Shown here in pieces: positions 28,603-38,349 of a DNA stretch of 64,000 bases. The stretch covers positions 310,001-374,000 of the forward strand of contig CAVZIN010000009.1 of NCBI GenBank assembly GCA_963775315.1. Direction: 5' to 3'. Position 1 is the first letter of the stretch. Every line of letters begins with the position of its first letter. Under the pieces are notes generated by a model, which did no database searches, had not been told where the DNA came from, and saw nothing but the letters and a program-made list of their open reading frames with translations. A program made the position numbers and the translations under genes. The stretch comes from CAWGHZ01 sp963775315 (GTDB lineage: Bacteria; Pseudomonadota; Alphaproteobacteria; MPNO01; DASWLB01).

Positions 28603-29771
28603 GCCGCGGGTTCCTTGAAGGTTCGAGCGCGGCCGGCGGCGGCGCGGTCCCCCCGACCGTCACCGCCGCCGCCCGCCCCTTCCGTCATCAGCCCGATCGC
28701 GAGATCGGCGAGACGGTCAGCCGCATCCGGAATGCCGCAGTCGCGCGCGCGCGCGGCGGCCCTGACAAGCAGCGAGGGCTGGCGCAGGAACAGCTCGAGC
28801 CGTGCGGAGAGCGACTCGGGCCGGAATTCGGCCTCGCGCATCATCCAGGCACCGCCCTGCGCGACCACGGCACGCGCGTTCGCCGCCTGGTGGTCGTCGG
28901 TCGCGGCCGCGAACGGCACGAGGATCGCGGGACGGCCTGCGGCCGTGAGCTCGGCGACGGTCGAGGCGCCGGCGCGCGCGATCAGGAGTTGGCAGCGCCC
29001 CAGCCGCTCGGGCAGATCCTCGAAAAAGGCGGCGAGCTCGACATTGATGCGGTAGGCCGCATAGGCCTCGCGCACGCGCCCGAGATCTTCCGCCCGGCAT
29101 TGCTGCACGAGGGCGAGGCGGCGGCGCTGCGCCTCGGGCAGGCGGATCACCGCGTCGGGCACGACATCGGAGAGGATGCGGGCGCCCTGGCTACCGCCGA
29201 GGATTAGCACGCGCAGCTCTCCCTCCGGCTCGGGCGCCGGGTACGGCGTCTCGCGCAGCCGCACGACGGCGGCGCGTACCGGGTTGCCGGTACGGACGAG
29301 CTTCGGCCGCTCGGACTCGGCGAGGCCCGTCACATGCTCGTGCGCGGTGGCGATCCGGTCGACGCGCCCCGCGAGCAGCCGGTTCGCACGGCCGAGCACG
29401 GCGTTCTGCTCGTGGATCATGGTCGGCAGGCGCGCCCGCGTCGCCGCCATCATGGGCGGCACCGAGGGATATCCGCCGAACCCGATCACCACCGAGGGCG
29501 CGAGGCAGCGGAGCAGCGCCCGCGACTGGAGATAGCCGCGCGCGAGCCGCGCCATCCCAATTGCCTTGCGCAGCGGACCGCCGCCGGGCGAGCCGGCGCT
29601 GATGCGGTAGGCCCTTGCGTCGAGCTCATCACCGAAACCGCCGCCGCGCCGATCGGTCACCAGCGCCACCCGGATACCGCGCGCGACGAGCCGCTCGGCG
29701 AGCGAGCGCGCCGGGAAGACATGGCCGCCGGTGCCGCCGGCGGCGAGAAGAGCGAGGCGCGGCTCGGCCAT
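28599..29771 (-). CDS. murG: Lipid II synthase MurG
   Basis: A 390-residue GT28 glycosyltransferase that transfers GlcNAc to lipid I on the inner membrane face. The N-terminal AAGGTGGHVFPARSLAE loop, the HEQNAVLGRANRLLA motif and the C-terminal RAGASTVAELTAAGRPAILVPFA sugar-nucleotide site are all present. A Gly/Arg-rich tail of about 30 residues follows, longer than usual. The ATG shares one base with the ftsW stop (TGATG). A frame continuing upstream to 30350 is a shadow of ftsW. Confidence 0.94.
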
Positions 29772-30889
29772 CACGGCAGGTCCAGCCCGGGTCGGCGTCG
29801 CGTCAGCGACAGCGCGAACCCCATGCCGAGCGCGACCGCGAGCAGCGACGAGCCGCCATAGGATATGAACGGCAAGGTCATGCCCTTGGTCGGCAGCAGG
29901 TCGATGGTCGAGCCCATGTTGATGAAGGCCTGCAGCCCGAACTGGGCGAGGAGGCCCGAAACCGCCAGCATCACGAAAAGATTCGTCTCCACCATCATGC
30001 GCGAGAAGCCGCGCAGCACGATGAAGGCGAACACGGCGACCACCAGCAGGCAGCAGATCAGCCCGAACTCCTCGCCCGTCACGGCGAAGACAAAGTCGGC
30101 GTGCGCGTCGGGCAGCAACAGCTTTATTGTGCCCTCGCCCGGGCCGCGGCCGAACAGCCCGCCATGCTCGAACGCTTCCAACGAGCGCATGATCTGATAG
30201 CCGCCCGACGATGGATCGAGGAACCGGTCGATGCGGAGCGCGACATGCGGCAGGGCGAAATAGGCGCCGACCATGCCGCAGAGCCCCGCAATCGACAGCA
30301 GCAGCACCCAGAGCATCGGCAGGCCCGCGATGAAGAACTGCGCGAACCACACGACCGAGATCATCACCGCCATCCCGAAATCGGGCTGCAGGATGAGCAG
30401 CGACACGACGACGAGATAGAGCCCGATGGAGATGGCGTTGCCGGGAAATTCTGGGTTGGCCCGGCTCGCCGCGAACAGCCAGGCGGCGACGACGGCGAAG
30501 GCCGGCTTGACGAACTCGGACGGTTGCAGCGTGAAGCCCGCGAGATCGATCCAGCGCCGCGCGCCCTTAACCTCGAACCCCACGAAAAAGGTCGCGACCA
30601 GCAGGACCATCGCGCCGATGAATACGATCAGCGCGATGCGGCGCACGCCCTTCGGCGCGAGAAGGGATGTGCCGATCATCAGCGCGAGCGCCGGGATCAT
30701 CAGCCCGGCCTGGCGGCGCACGAAGTAGAACGGGTCGAGGCCGATGCGCTCGGCGACCGCCGGGCTCGCGGCCAGCGCCATGAACACCCCGAACGCGGTA
30801 AGCACGACGAGCGCCGCCAGGGTCCAGCGGTCCACGGTCCACCACCAGCGGCCGAGGACGGAGGTGTCGGAGCGGTCGAACGCGCTCAT
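29771..30889 (-). CDS. ftsW: Peptidoglycan glycosyltransferase FtsW
   Basis: A 372-residue SEDS-family polytopic membrane protein with about ten transmembrane segments. FtsW marks include KGARRWIDLAGFTLQPSEF (about 109), the LQPDFGMAVMI segment with the catalytic Asp, and STIDLLPTKGMTLPFISYGGSS near the C-terminus. It polymerises lipid II at the septum with FtsI. The ATG overlaps the murD stop (ATGA). Confidence 0.94.
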   Translation of the reverse strand: MSAFDRSDTSVLGRWWWTVDRWTLAALVVLTAFGVFMALAASPAVAERIGLDPFYFVRRQAGLMIPALALMIGTSLLAPKGVRRIALIVFIGAMVLLVATFFVGFEVKGARRWIDLAGFTLQPSEFVKPAFAVVAAWLFAASRANPEFPGNAISIGLYLVVVSLLILQPDFGMAVMISVVWFAQFFIAGLPMLWVLLLSIAGLCGMVGAYFALPHVALRIDRFLDPSSGGYQIMRSLEAFEHGGLFGRGPGEGTIKLLLPDAHADFVFAVTGEEFGLICCLLVVAVFAFIVLRGFSRMMVETNLFVMLAVSGLLAQFGLQAFINMGSTIDLLPTKGMTLPFISYGGSSLLAVALGMGFALSLTRRRPGLDLP

Positions 30890-32289
30890 CTCGCCTCCTT
30901 CTTCGCGAGCTTCCTGACGGCGGCGCGGAAGGCCTCGCCGCGGGCCTCGAAATTGGCGAACTGGTCGAACGAGGCGCAGGCGGGCGACAGCAGCACGGTC
31001 GCGGGCGTGCCCTCGCGCCGCGCGTCGACATAGGCATCGCGAAGCGCGCGGACGAGGTCGCCGGAGCGCCTGACCGGCACGCGGCCCTCGAGTTCGCTGG
31101 CGAAGCGGTCCGCAGCCTCGCCGATCGCGTAGGCGCGGCGCACGGGGGCCAGCCGGTCGAGAGTCGGGATGAGCCCATCCGACTTCGGCTTGCCGCCGAC
31201 GATCCAGTAGATGTTGTCGTAGCACTCGATGGCGCGCGCCGCGGATTCTCCGTTGGTCGCCTTCGAATCGTTGACGAAGGTGACGCCGTTGATCTCGGCG
31301 ATGCGCTCCTGCCGGTGGGCGAGGCCGGGATAGCTCGCCATCGCCCGTGCGACGTCGGCGGCCACCGCGCCGGCTGCGCGCGCTGCCGCCCAGGCGCAGG
31401 CCGCGTTCTGCCAGTTGTGCCGGCCGGGCAGCGTCGCGATCGGACGGATGTCGAGCGCGGGGTCGCCGCCGCCCGTCTCGTCGTGCAGCACGCCGTCCGC
31501 AACGTAGACGCCGCCCTCGGCGCGCACCGCGCCGGAGACCGGCACCACGCGCCAGCGTCCCTCGGCGACCAGTTCGCGCCAGATGGCGCGCCCGTAGGGA
31601 TCGTCGATCCCGACGATGGCGGTCTCAACCACCGGGCGCGACGCGGCGCCAATTTCGCGCGCGCGGAAGATGCGCCGCTTGGCGGCGACGTAGCCCGCCA
31701 TGTCGCCGTGCCGGTCGAGATGGTCGGGGCTCACGTTGATCAGTACGGCGATGTCGAACCGTCCCTGATGGACGAGGTCGAGTTGGTAGGACGAAAGCTC
31801 CAGCACATAGGCGCCGTCTCGCGGCAGGACGGGGAGCGACAGGGCCGGTGGGCCGAGATTGCCGCCAACCGCGACCGCGCGGCCGGATTCGCGCAGCACA
31901 TGGCCGACCAGCGCCGTCACCGTGGACTTGCCGTTGGTGCCGGTGATGCCGATCACGGTCGCCTCGGGCGCCGCCTCGCAGAACAGCTCGATGTCGCCCA
32001 GGATCGGCGTCTTCGCCTTGGTGGCGAGGGCGGCGACGGGATGCGGCGCCGGATGGGTCAGCGGCACGCCCGGCGCCAGCACCAGCGCGTCGATCGGCGC
32101 CCACGAACCCTTGTAGAGGTCGATCAGCGGCAAACCGGCCTCGGCCGCCTTGTCGCGCCGGCCGGCATCGTCGTCCCACGCCGAAACGCGCGCGCCCGAT
32201 GCGACGAGCGCCGCTGCCGTCGCCATGCCGGAGCCGCCGAGTCCGAACACGGCGACGCGGGAGCCTTTGCGGGCGGGAATCGGGATCAT
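30886..32289 (-). CDS. murD: UDP-N-acetylmuramoylalanine--D-glutamate ligase MurD
   Basis: A 467-residue Mur ligase that adds D-Glu. The N-terminal Rossmann start is VAVFGLGGSGMATAAAL and the ATP loop GITGTNGKSTVTALVGH (about 115). INVSPDHLDRHGDMAGYVAAK and FVNDSKATNGESAARAIE are typical MurD segments. The C-terminal LLSPACASFDQFANFEARGEAF matches the family end. The gene follows mraY by seven bases. Confidence 0.95.
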   Translation of the reverse strand: MIPIPARKGSRVAVFGLGGSGMATAAALVASGARVSAWDDDAGRRDKAAEAGLPLIDLYKGSWAPIDALVLAPGVPLTHPAPHPVAALATKAKTPILGDIELFCEAAPEATVIGITGTNGKSTVTALVGHVLRESGRAVAVGGNLGPPALSLPVLPRDGAYVLELSSYQLDLVHQGRFDIAVLINVSPDHLDRHGDMAGYVAAKRRIFRAREIGAASRPVVETAIVGIDDPYGRAIWRELVAEGRWRVVPVSGAVRAEGGVYVADGVLHDETGGGDPALDIRPIATLPGRHNWQNAACAWAAARAAGAVAADVARAMASYPGLAHRQERIAEINGVTFVNDSKATNGESAARAIECYDNIYWIVGGKPKSDGLIPTLDRLAPVRRAYAIGEAADRFASELEGRVPVRRSGDLVRALRDAYVDARREGTPATVLLSPACASFDQFANFEARGEAFRAAVRKLAKKEAR

Positions 32290-32296
32290 GCGCCCC

Positions 32297-33386
32297 TCAC
32301 CGCAGCTTGAGGGTGGAAAGACCGGCGAGCGCCAGGATCATCGCGATGATCCAGAAGCGGATCACGATGGTCGGCTCCTTCCAGCCCTTCTGCTCGAAAT
32401 GATGGTGCAGCGGCGCCATGCGGAACACGCGCCGCCCGGTCAGCTTGAACGACGCGACCTGCACGATGACCGATGCGGTCTCGAGAACGAACAGCCCGCC
32501 GATGATGGCGAGCACCAGCTCGTGCTTGGTGACGACGCTGACCGTTCCGAGCGCGCCGCCGACCGAGAGCGAGCCGGTGTCGCCCATGAACACCATCGCC
32601 GGCGGCGCGTTGAACCACAGGAAGCCCAGGCTCGCGCCCACCAGCGCGCCGCACAGCACGCTGAGCTCGCCCGCGCCCGGCACCGCATGGATCTGCAGGT
32701 AGTTGGCGAAGATCGCGTTGCCGGCGAGGTAGGCGATCAGGGCCAGGCAGCCGGCCGCGATCATCACCGGCACGATGGCGAGCCCGTCGAGCCCATCGGT
32801 CAGGTTGACGGCGTTCGACGATCCGACGACGACCAGCGCGGCGAAGACCGGGAAGAACCATCCGAGCTGGACCAGCAGGTTCTTGAAGAACGGCACGGCA
32901 AGCGCGGTGGTCAGCGGCTCGTGCGTCAAATGCATCACCCACAGCGCGGCGACGATCGCGATCGCGAGCTCCGCCGCGAGTTCGGATGCGCCCCGGCACG
33001 CCCCGGTGCGACCGGCTGGTGAGCTTGCGGTAGTCGTCGGCGAAGCCGACCGCGCCGAACCCGGTGGTGACGAACAGCACCGCCCAGACATAGCCGTTGG
33101 TGAGGTCGGCCCACAGCAGGGTCGAGACCGCGAGGGCGAGCAGGATCAGCGCGCCGCCCATGGTCGGCGTGCCGGCCTTGCTGACGAGGTGGCTCGCCGG
33201 CCCGTCGTCGCGGATCGGCTGGCCGTGCTTCTGCCGGCTTTTCAGCCAGCGGATGATCGGCGGGCCGAACACGAAGCTGATGACGAGCGCGGTGATGATC
33301 GCGGCGCCGGTGCGGAAGGTCAGGTAGCGGAACAGGTTGAAGAACCCGAAGTCGCTCACCAGCGGATAGAGGAGGTTGTAGAGCAT
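32297..33386 (-). CDS. mraY: Phospho-MurNAc-pentapeptide transferase MraY, +1 frameshift
   Basis: The polytopic membrane enzyme that makes lipid I. The first part, MLYNLLYPLVSDFGFFNLFR through GFADDYRKLTSRSHRGVPG (Asp-Asp active-site motif), is in one frame. From about residue 133 the homologous continuation ELAAELAIAIVAALWVM, NLTDGLDGLAI (catalytic Asp) and MAPLHHHFEQKGW is in another frame and ends at 32297. Removing one base in 32985-32998 (within GGGGCGCATCC on the minus strand) restores 362 residues, matching the usual ~360. The gene is normally essential, so a sequence error is the simplest reading. Confidence 0.88.
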
Positions 33387-33397
33387 GCTTGCCTCCC

Positions 33398-34831
33398 CTA
33401 TGCGTTGGCCGCGCGCCGTCGCGGCGCGTCGTTGCCGTCGGCGCCGTCGACGAGGCGCGCGACGATCGCGTGCATCCCCGAGGCGTGCGAACCCTTGACC
33501 ATCACCACGTCGCCCGGCCGCAGCGCGGCGGCGAGCGCGGGCGCCAGCTCCTCGGCCGTCGCGGCGTGGCCGCCGCGCAGCGCGCGCGGCAAGGCGGCGA
33601 TCAGCCGCGCCATCTCGTCGCCGGCGGCGAATACGAGATCGATCCCATTGTCGGTGAGCGGCCGGGCGAGCCCGACATGCAGCGCGCCCGACTCGGCGCC
33701 GAGTTCGCGCATGTCGCCCAGCACCGCGATGCGCCGCCCGCCCCGCCCCGGCTTGGAAGCCGCGAGGGTCGCGATGGCGGCGCGCATCGAAGCGGGATTG
33801 GCGTTGTAGCTTTCGTCGATCACGGTGACAGTGCCGCCCGCGACGCGCACCCGATGGCGGGCGCCGCGCCCGGGCAGGGCGGCGAGCCCGGCGAGCGCCG
33901 CCGACGCGTCGGCGGCGTCCTCGCCGAGCCCGGCGACGGCCGCGAGCACCGTGAGGCTGTTCACCTGCCAATGCGGGCCGGGCAGGCCGACCCGGAACGC
34001 GATCTCGCGCCCGAACAGCGAGGCCGTCACATCGCTCGATTCCGGACCGGGGACGGCATCGACCAGCCGCACGTCGGCCTCCGCGCTGCGGCCGAAGGTG
34101 ATGATGCGCGCGACGGCCGGCGCGCGCGCCGCATGGGCGGCGAGCCGGCCGTACTGCGGCGAGTCGCGGTTCAGCACCGCGACGCCGCCCCCCTCCACGC
34201 CCTCGAAAATCTCCGCCTTGGCGTCGGCAATGGCATCGAGCGAGCCGAAGAACTCGATGTGCGCCGCTTCTATATTGGTGATAACCGCCACGTGCGGGCG
34301 GATCAGGCGGGTGAGGCGCGAGATCTCGCCCGCATGATTCATCCCCGCCTCGAACACGCCGAATGCCGCCTCGCGCGCCATCCGCGCCAGCGACAGCGGC
34401 ACGCCCCACTGGTTGTTGAGACTGCCGGCGCTCGCCGCGGTCGGACCGAGGCCGGAAAGGCACCTCCGGATCGCTTCCTTCACCCCGGTCTTGCCGGCCG
34501 AGCCGGTGACGGCGACGATCTTCGCCCGGGTCCGCGTCCGTGCGGCACGCCCCAGCGCCTCGAGCGCCGCCATCGTGTCATCGACCACGAGGAGCCGCGC
34601 GTCGGGCGAGATTCCCTCCGGCACGCGCCCGACCAGGGCCGCCGCCGCGCCGCGCTTCAGCGCATCGGCGACGAAGGCGTGGCCGTCGAAGTTCGGACCG
34701 GCGAGGGCGACGAACAGCTCGCCCTTGGCCACCGTGCGGCTGTCGATCGAGACGCCGGTCGCCTGCCAATCGCGCGTCGTGCGCCCGCCGGTCGCGGCTA
34801 CCGCCTCGGCGGAGGTCCAAAGCGCGCTCAT
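33398..34831 (-). CDS. murF: UDP-MurNAc-tripeptide--D-Ala-D-Ala ligase MurF
   Basis: A 477-residue Mur ligase that joins D-Ala-D-Ala to the tripeptide. The N-terminal domain has GVSIDSRTVAKGELFVAL, the ATP loop is VAVTGSAGKTGVKEAI (about 108), and GSLNNQWGVPLSL and VIDESYNANPASMRAAI are family motifs. The C-terminal GDVVMVKGSHASGMHAIV is intact. The start overlaps the murE stop by four bases (ATGA). Confidence 0.95.
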   Translation of the reverse strand: MSALWTSAEAVAATGGRTTRDWQATGVSIDSRTVAKGELFVALAGPNFDGHAFVADALKRGAAAALVGRVPEGISPDARLLVVDDTMAALEALGRAARTRTRAKIVAVTGSAGKTGVKEAIRRCLSGLGPTAASAGSLNNQWGVPLSLARMAREAAFGVFEAGMNHAGEISRLTRLIRPHVAVITNIEAAHIEFFGSLDAIADAKAEIFEGVEGGGVAVLNRDSPQYGRLAAHAARAPAVARIITFGRSAEADVRLVDAVPGPESSDVTASLFGREIAFRVGLPGPHWQVNSLTVLAAVAGLGEDAADASAALAGLAALPGRGARHRVRVAGGTVTVIDESYNANPASMRAAIATLAASKPGRGGRRIAVLGDMRELGAESGALHVGLARPLTDNGIDLVFAAGDEMARLIAALPRALRGGHAATAEELAPALAAALRPGDVVMVKGSHASGMHAIVARLVDGADGNDAPRRRAANA

Positions 34832-36279
34832 GTCGCCTTCCCCGCCAGCGCGGCGACGGCGGCCCGCGCCACCTCGGCATCGTCGAACGGGCGCACCTCG
34901 GTCCCGACGATCTGGCCCGATTCGTGCCCCTTGCCCGCCAGAACCAGCACGTCGCCCGCGCGGAGCCCGGCAGCCGCCTGGTAGATCGCCTCGGCGCGGT
35001 CGGCAATCTCGCGCGCGCCGGGACAGCCCGGCACGATCTCAGCACGGATCGCAGCGGCATCTTCCGTGCGCGGATTATCGTCGGTGACGATCACATCATC
35101 CGCAAGTTTTTGCGCGACGCGGCCCATCTGCGGCCGCTTGCCCCGGTCGCGGTCGCCGCCGCAGCCGAACACCACGACCAGCCGCCCGTCGACGTGCGGG
35201 CGAAGCGCCGTCAGCACGTTCTCGAGCGCATCGGGCGTGTGCGCGTAGTCGACGTAGATCGGCGCGCCGGACGGGTGCGTCGCCGCAAGCTCCAGCCGGC
35301 CGCGGGCGCCCACCAGATGCGCGAGAGCGCCTGCCGCGTCTTCGGCCGCCCCGCCGGTCGCGAGCACGAGGCCGAGGGCGCAGAGCGCGTTCATCGCCTG
35401 GAATCCGCCAACCAGCGCCAGCTCCAACTCGTATGCATCGCCGTCGACGGTGAAGCGGATGCGGCTGCCGTGCGGGCGCGGCTCGATCCCCTCGAGGCGA
35501 ATGCCGGCCCCGCGCGTGCCATAGCCGACGATGCGATGGCCGCGCGCCCGGCAGACGGCGGCGAAGGCGTCGTACTCGGGGGAGTCGGCGTTCAGCACGG
35601 CCGTGCCGCCCGCTGGCAGCACGGTATCGAACAGGCGGAGCTTGGCCGCGCGGTAGGAGTCCATGTCGGCGTGGTAGTCGAGATGATCGCGCGTGAGGTT
35701 CGTGAAGGCGGCGGCGGCGAGCCGGACCCCGTCGAGGCGCGACTGGGCGATGCCGTGGCTCGAGGCTTCCAGCGCCAGCCGGTCGACGCCTTCGGCGGCG
35801 AGCCGGGCGAGCGTCGCGTGCAGCGCCACCGGATCGGGCGTGGTCAGCGCGCCGGCGACCGCGCCCGAAGGCGCAACGATGCCGAGCGTGCCGATCGAGG
35901 CCGCACGCCGCCCGAGCCGCTCCCAGAGCTGGCGGGCGAAGGCGGCGACGGATGTCTTGCCGTTGGTTCCGGTCACCGCGCAGATCACCGCGGGCTGCGC
36001 GCCGTAGAACTTCGCCGCCGCGAGGGCGAGGGCCCGGCGTGGCTCCGCCTCGGCAACCAGCGGAACGCCCTGCGGCACCTCGGTACCGGGTGTCGCGAGC
36101 ACGGCGACCGCACCGCGCGCGACCGCGTCCGCGATGAAGCGGCGCCCGTCGGCCGCCGCCCCGGGCAGCGCGGCGAACAGAAAACCCTGCGCGACCTTGC
36201 GCGAATCCGAGGCGATCCCCGCGATCTCCGGATCGGGACCGCGCCCAGCGCTCATGCCGGTGAGCTCAGTTAGACGCAA
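34828..36279 (-). CDS. murE: UDP-MurNAc-dipeptide--meso-diaminopimelate ligase MurE
   Basis: A 483-residue Mur ligase. The ATP loop is AVTGTNGKTSVAAFARQ (about 105). The substrate-recognition motif DNPR in TDDNPRTED marks the meso-diaminopimelate form, and GCGGDRDRGKRPQMG is typical. I choose a TTG start giving MRLTELTGMSAG: GGAG lies nine bases before it and the sequence matches the usual MurE opening. This start overlaps the ftsI end by 14 bases. The ATG at 36255 is the alternative and would remove the first eight residues. Confidence 0.92.
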   Translation of the reverse strand: MRLTELTGMSAGRGPDPEIAGIASDSRKVAQGFLFAALPGAAADGRRFIADAVARGAVAVLATPGTEVPQGVPLVAEAEPRRALALAAAKFYGAQPAVICAVTGTNGKTSVAAFARQLWERLGRRAASIGTLGIVAPSGAVAGALTTPDPVALHATLARLAAEGVDRLALEASSHGIAQSRLDGVRLAAAAFTNLTRDHLDYHADMDSYRAAKLRLFDTVLPAGGTAVLNADSPEYDAFAAVCRARGHRIVGYGTRGAGIRLEGIEPRPHGSRIRFTVDGDAYELELALVGGFQAMNALCALGLVLATGGAAEDAAGALAHLVGARGRLELAATHPSGAPIYVDYAHTPDALENVLTALRPHVDGRLVVVFGCGGDRDRGKRPQMGRVAQKLADDVIVTDDNPRTEDAAAIRAEIVPGCPGAREIADRAEAIYQAAAGLRAGDVLVLAGKGHESGQIVGTEVRPFDDAEVARAAVAALAGKAT

Positions 36280-37999
36280 CGCGGCGTACTCCGGCTTGGG
36301 CGGGGGCGGGACCGTGCTCGGGACGGATATCGAGATGGAGGTCGGCGACCGCCGGCGAGTCGGAATCGACCGGCAGAATGCCGACCATCGGCGCCATGCG
36401 CTCGACCACTTGGCGCACGACGGGCGCGGCGACCCATCCGCCGGTGGCGAAGCCGTGCGTCTTCTTGGTGCCATGCGGCTCGTCGAGGATGGCGAGCACT
36501 ACATATTGCGGGTCGGTCATCGGAAACGCGCCGGCGAAGGAGGAGAGCAGCGTGTGCCGCTCGTAGTGATGCCCGCCGACCTTCTCGGCCGTGCCGGTCT
36601 TGCCCCCGACCACGTAGCCCGGAGCGTCGGCGAACTTGCCGGTGCCGTCGGTGACGACAAGGCGGAACAGCTTCCGCATCTCGGCCGAGGTGCGGGGGGA
36701 GATGACGCGGCGCCCGACCAGGGGCGCCCCCTCAGGCCGGCGCAGGATGGTGGGCGAATAAAGGATGCCACCGTTCACCGCCGCCGAGACGGCGGAGGCG
36801 AGCTGGATCGGCGCCACCGAGATGCCGTGGCCGAACCCGACCGTCATGGTGGTGATCTCGCCCCAGCGCGCGGGCACCAGGGGCTTGCCGACCTCGGGCA
36901 GTTCGATCGGTGACGGCGTCAACATGCCCATCTTCTGCAGGAAGGCGCGCTGCGCATCCCCACCGACCGCGAGCGCGATCCGCGCCGCGCCGATGTTGGA
37001 CGAGTAGGCGAAGATCTCCGGCAGTGTCAGCCAGCGCCGCTCCGCGTGATAGTCGTTGATGGTGAATCGCGCGATATGGATCGGCTTGGTCGCATCGTAG
37101 CTCGAAGCGAGTGTCGCGATGTGCGAATCGAGCGCCATCGCCAGCGTCAGCACCTTGAAGGTCGAGCCCATCTCGTAGACGCCGAGCGTCGCCCGGTTGA
37201 AGAGCTCGTCCTTCGTCACGTCCTGCGGCCGGTTGGGATCGAAGGTGGGGATCGAGACCAACGCCAGCACCTCGCCCGTCCGCGCGTTCATCACGATGCC
37301 GGCGGCACCGACCGCGTGGAAGTCGTCGAATGCCTGCTTCAGCGCATCTTCCATCACGCTCTGGATACGCGTGTCGATGGAAAGCCTCAGCGGCCCGTCG
37401 TCGGCGCGAAGCGTCTTGCCGAGCGCGAGTTCGACGCCGGAGATTCCGTGCCCGTCGACGTCGGTGAAGCCCAGCACGTGCGAGGCGAGCGAGCCCATGG
37501 GGTAGACGCGCCGCTCCTCGCGCTTGAAGTCGAGCCCGGGGATGCCGAGCCGGTTGACCTCGTACTCCTGCTTCGGGGTCAGCGCACGGCGGATCCACAC
37601 GAACGGGCGGTTGGAAGAGAGCAGCGCCGCCGTCTTGGCCTCGTCGAGATCTGGCAGCACGCTGGCGAGTTCGGCCGCCGCCTTGGCCGGGTCGGGCACG
37701 ATGCGCGCGTCGGCATAGAGCGAGGCCGTGGCGAGAGACGTGGCGAGCAGCCGGCCGTTGCGATCGACGATGTCGGCGCGCCGCGCCGGCTGCGCCTGGG
37801 TGCCGGCCTCGAGCGCGGCGAGCGCGGGATCGTCGCCGTGCAGCAGGCTGAGGTCGCAGAGCCGGATGCCGACCGCGAGGAAGGCGGCAAAGAACACGAT
37901 CCCGCCGACCAGCATGCGATTGCGCGCCCGCTCGATCACGTGCTTGGCGACGCCGGTAGGGGCGCAGGGCGCGCCGGTCTGGTGGCCCAGCCCGGTCAT
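36266..37999 (-). CDS. ftsI: Septal peptidoglycan transpeptidase FtsI (PBP3)
   Basis: A 577-residue class B penicillin-binding protein. One membrane segment (about 30-50) anchors it, followed by the RADIVDRNGRLLATSL start of the pedestal domain. The transpeptidase motifs are complete: STFK at 279-282, SSN at 333-335 and KTG at 467-469. It crosslinks septal peptidoglycan as the partner of FtsW. A Pro/Ala-rich tail follows the catalytic domain. The start overlaps the ftsL stop by four bases. Confidence 0.94.
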   Translation of the reverse strand: MTGLGHQTGAPCAPTGVAKHVIERARNRMLVGGIVFFAAFLAVGIRLCDLSLLHGDDPALAALEAGTQAQPARRADIVDRNGRLLATSLATASLYADARIVPDPAKAAAELASVLPDLDEAKTAALLSSNRPFVWIRRALTPKQEYEVNRLGIPGLDFKREERRVYPMGSLASHVLGFTDVDGHGISGVELALGKTLRADDGPLRLSIDTRIQSVMEDALKQAFDDFHAVGAAGIVMNARTGEVLALVSIPTFDPNRPQDVTKDELFNRATLGVYEMGSTFKVLTLAMALDSHIATLASSYDATKPIHIARFTINDYHAERRWLTLPEIFAYSSNIGAARIALAVGGDAQRAFLQKMGMLTPSPIELPEVGKPLVPARWGEITTMTVGFGHGISVAPIQLASAVSAAVNGGILYSPTILRRPEGAPLVGRRVISPRTSAEMRKLFRLVVTDGTGKFADAPGYVVGGKTGTAEKVGGHHYERHTLLSSFAGAFPMTDPQYVVLAILDEPHGTKKTHGFATGGWVAAPVVRQVVERMAPMVGILPVDSDSPAVADLHLDIRPEHGPAPAQAGVRRVASN

Positions 38000-38349
38000 G
38001 GCGTGGCCCTCGCGGTCTTCATCGGCCGCTGGCTGCGCGAAACCGAGCTGTCAGGTGTGGCGTCCGGCGGAGGCGCCATCGGGATGCGCTCGATCGAGGT
38101 GACGATCTGCGCCGGGGTGGGCGGAACCAAGTCGAGATGGTTCTGCACCAGCGCGGTCAGGCGCTCGGGCCGAGTGACGTAGGCCCACTCGGCGTGCAGC
38201 ACGTGGATCGCGTCGCGGTCCTTCTGCACCTGGTCGTCGATCGCGGCCAGCCGGTCCTCGAGCCCGCCTACCTCGTGCTTGACGACATAGAGGGCGGTGC
38301 CGGCGGCGACGGTCAGCGCGAGCCACATGATGGTGGAACGCAGCGTCAT
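37996..38349 (-). CDS. ftsL: Cell division protein FtsL
   Basis: A 117-residue bitopic protein with one membrane segment (residues 5-24) followed by a predicted coiled coil (VGGLEDRLAAIDDQVQKDRDAI) and the RPERLTALVQNHLDL segment seen in alphaproteobacterial FtsL. It links FtsQ/FtsB with FtsW/FtsI. Identification leans on this architecture and on its place between rsmH and ftsI, since FtsL sequences diverge quickly. Confidence 0.88.
   Translation of the reverse strand: MTLRSTIMWLALTVAAGTALYVVKHEVGGLEDRLAAIDDQVQKDRDAIHVLHAEWAYVTRPERLTALVQNHLDLVPPTPAQIVTSIERIPMAPPPDATPDSSVSRSQRPMKTARATP

Noticed and set aside
29772..30350. N-terminal extension of murG
   Set aside because: The extra 190 residues are ftsW read in another frame; MurG begins at MAEPRLALLAAGGTGG.
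33389..34984. Plus-strand frame of about 530 residues opposite murF
   Set aside because: Antisense shadow of murF with Arg/His/Gly bias and no recognisable domain.
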